From Oligoflexia bacterium (GTDB lineage: Bacteria > Bdellovibrionota > UBA1018), in contig CAIOHW010000173.1 of the NCBI GenBank assembly GCA_903858195.1, positions 1-6,643 of the forward strand: a stretch of 6,643 nt of DNA, given 5' to 3'. This document shows, piece after piece, positions 5,491 through 6,643 of this stretch (position 1 is the stretch's first letter; the number at the start of each line of letters is the position of its first letter). The notes beneath the pieces were generated by a model. That model worked only from the letters and a program-made list of their open reading frames with translations, did no database searches and was not told the origin of the DNA. A program made the position numbers and the translations under genes.

Positions 5491-6643
5491 ATGCGCTTTT
5501 GGATCATCGCTCTCGTGGGGTTTCTGGGTCTTGCTGCGCCTGCTGCGCAGGCGGAGTGGCGCACGGGGATTGCCGCGCTCGATCTCGAACCCCCGTATGC
5601 AATCCCACTCGGTGGGTTTGGCTACGGTCCCAGGCGTGCCTGGCCGCATCAGTGGTTTACCCGCAAGGATTCGGTGATGTTCAACCCCCATGAAGGGGTG
5701 CTTGATCGCCTGAGGGTCAAGGTCATGCACCTGGAGACCGGTGAAGAGGGGCGCATCTCGAAGCTCCTGTTCGTCGGCATGGATGTCGTTGCAGCACCGG
5801 TCGAGATGCGTGACGCGCTCGCCGAGAGGCTTGCCCCGCTTGGCTACGACCGAAGCTCGATCATCCTTTCAGGCACCCACACCCACAGCGGCCCCGGCGC
5901 GCTCACGCGCAATCCCATCTGGGTGCTGGGAGCAACCGATGTCTTTCACGGCAAGTTCTACGATTGGTGGCTCGACCAGACGGTCGAGGCCGTGAAGCTG
6001 GCGCGTTCGCGCATCGAGCCTGCCGAGATTTTTTCGAGCCGCTTTAATGCCGTGGGCCTGCAGCGCAACCGCCGTGCCGGTGACCATGTTGTCGATCGCA
6101 CGGCCCATGCCCTGCTCGCCCGTTCCGCCGACGGGCGGTGGCTGGGCGGAATGGTGAATCTGCCCATCCACGGGATTTCACTCTCCGAAAAGAACATGCG
6201 CTTCAGCGGCGACACCCCGGGCGCGATCGAAGCCCATACTGAGCGCCTTCTGGCTTCGCGAAGTCGCCAGATCGGGCTTGAGAGTGAGCCGGTGATCCTC
6301 TTCATGAATGGCGCCGAGGGCGATGTGAGCCCCAACGGATTTGGCATCGATGGAATGGAGCGCATGGGAAGCGGGTTTGCCGAGCAGCTCGATGCAACCT
6401 GGTCCACGCTTTCGCCCCTCGGGGGGGCCTCGATCGAGGTGCGCGACTTTGAAGTGAAGCTCGGTCGGCCGCGAATCGAAGCACGCAACTGCCTTGAGTT
6501 TGACTGGATCAAGCCATGGCTGAAAGCGGTGAAGCTCGGGGTGCGTTTCTGGTTTCCCGACAGCGCGCCGCTCACACAGGTGCGACTCGGCGGCAGGCGG
6601 GGGATCACGATGATGAGCTGGCCCGGAGAGCCGACCTCGGAGC
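5491..6643 (+). CDS. Neutral ceramidase, N-terminal catalytic part (3' end outside window)
   Basis: A frame stays open from ATG 5491 to the right edge (384 full codons). It encodes a neutral/alkaline ceramidase, which hydrolyses ceramide to a sphingoid base and a fatty acid. Residues 1-21 are a signal peptide ending in AQA, so the enzyme acts outside the cytoplasm. Family motifs: LDLEPPYAIPLGGFGYG near 30-46, zinc-binding GTHTHSGPG (128-136, His130 and His132), PIHGIS (225-230, His227 as a third ligand), RFSGDTPG (237-244, Ser239 matching the catalytic serine of Pseudomonas ceramidase), NGAEGDVSPN (273-282), and PGEPTSE (378-384) at the very edge, where Glu380 matches the last zinc-binding glutamate. 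A further Tyr ligand and any C-terminal domain lie beyond the window. The start is set by the signal peptide; no good Shine-Dalgarno precedes it. The gene is divergent from the sphingomyelinase-like gene, 103 nt away. Confidence 0.94.
   Translation, partial: MRFWIIALVGFLGLAAPAAQAEWRTGIAALDLEPPYAIPLGGFGYGPRRAWPHQWFTRKDSVMFNPHEGVLDRLRVKVMHLETGEEGRISKLLFVGMDVVAAPVEMRDALAERLAPLGYDRSSIILSGTHTHSGPGALTRNPIWVLGATDVFHGKFYDWWLDQTVEAVKLARSRIEPAEIFSSRFNAVGLQRNRRAGDHVVDRTAHALLARSADGRWLGGMVNLPIHGISLSEKNMRFSGDTPGAIEAHTERLLASRSRQIGLESEPVILFMNGAEGDVSPNGFGIDGMERMGSGFAEQLDATWSTLSPLGGASIEVRDFEVKLGRPRIEARNCLEFDWIKPWLKAVKLGVRFWFPDSAPLTQVRLGGRRGITMMSWPGEPTSE

Noticed and set aside
5388..5564. N-terminal extension of the sphingomyelinase-like protein upstream of Met 5387
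   Set aside because: It would put about 59 residues ahead of a textbook signal peptide and overlap the divergent ceramidase start.
5098..5730. 210-codon - strand frame across the sphingomyelinase/ceramidase junction
   Set aside because: It overlaps both well-supported genes, is Arg/Pro-rich with no motif, and has no sign of a real start.
5958..6608. 216-codon - strand frame inside the ceramidase gene
   Set aside because: The + strand ceramidase motifs (HGIS, SGD, NGAEGDVSPN) cover this stretch; the antisense product is Ser/Arg-rich shadow sequence.

Overview
The window looks like chromosomal DNA of a GC-rich Gram-negative bacterium. Five of its eight genes encode proteins with Sec-type signal peptides, and GTG and TTG appear to be used as start codons. 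The style (NADP-type isocitrate dehydrogenase beside a cytosolic-type malate dehydrogenase, many exported orphan proteins, sphingolipid hydrolases) would suit a Bdellovibrionota or Myxococcota-like lineage. That placement is an inference with low confidence; no rRNA, tRNA or phylogenetic marker was compared.

Layout: (1) At the left edge is the 3' end of icd, followed 17 nt later by a complete mdh. This is a compact TCA-cycle pair on the + strand. (2) Next on the + strand is an accessory block of three exported proteins I cannot assign to a named family: a 469-residue protein with an HEIQH zinc-protease motif, a 222-residue protein with ten cysteines in its mature part, and a 99-residue protein ending in a short coiled coil. 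A strong hairpin that covers the ribosome binding site of the 99-residue gene lies between the last two. (3) On the - strand, running toward this block, is a probable two-gene operon: an exported endonuclease/exonuclease/phosphatase-fold enzyme resembling neutral sphingomyelinases, then a DOMON-like protein whose end overlaps the 99-residue gene tail to tail. (4) Divergent from the sphingomyelinase-like gene, on the + strand, is a neutral ceramidase with its N-terminal catalytic region intact but cut by the right edge.

The most interesting system is the divergent pair. A secreted sphingomyelinase-like phosphodiesterase would release ceramide and a secreted ceramidase would split ceramide into sphingoid base and fatty acid, so the two could act in sequence outside the cytoplasm on foreign or self sphingolipids. 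They share a 103-nt intergenic region with two small inverted repeats. The DOMON-like gene downstream of the phosphodiesterase is an unexplained third member. No mobile elements, CRISPR arrays, tRNAs or rRNAs were seen.
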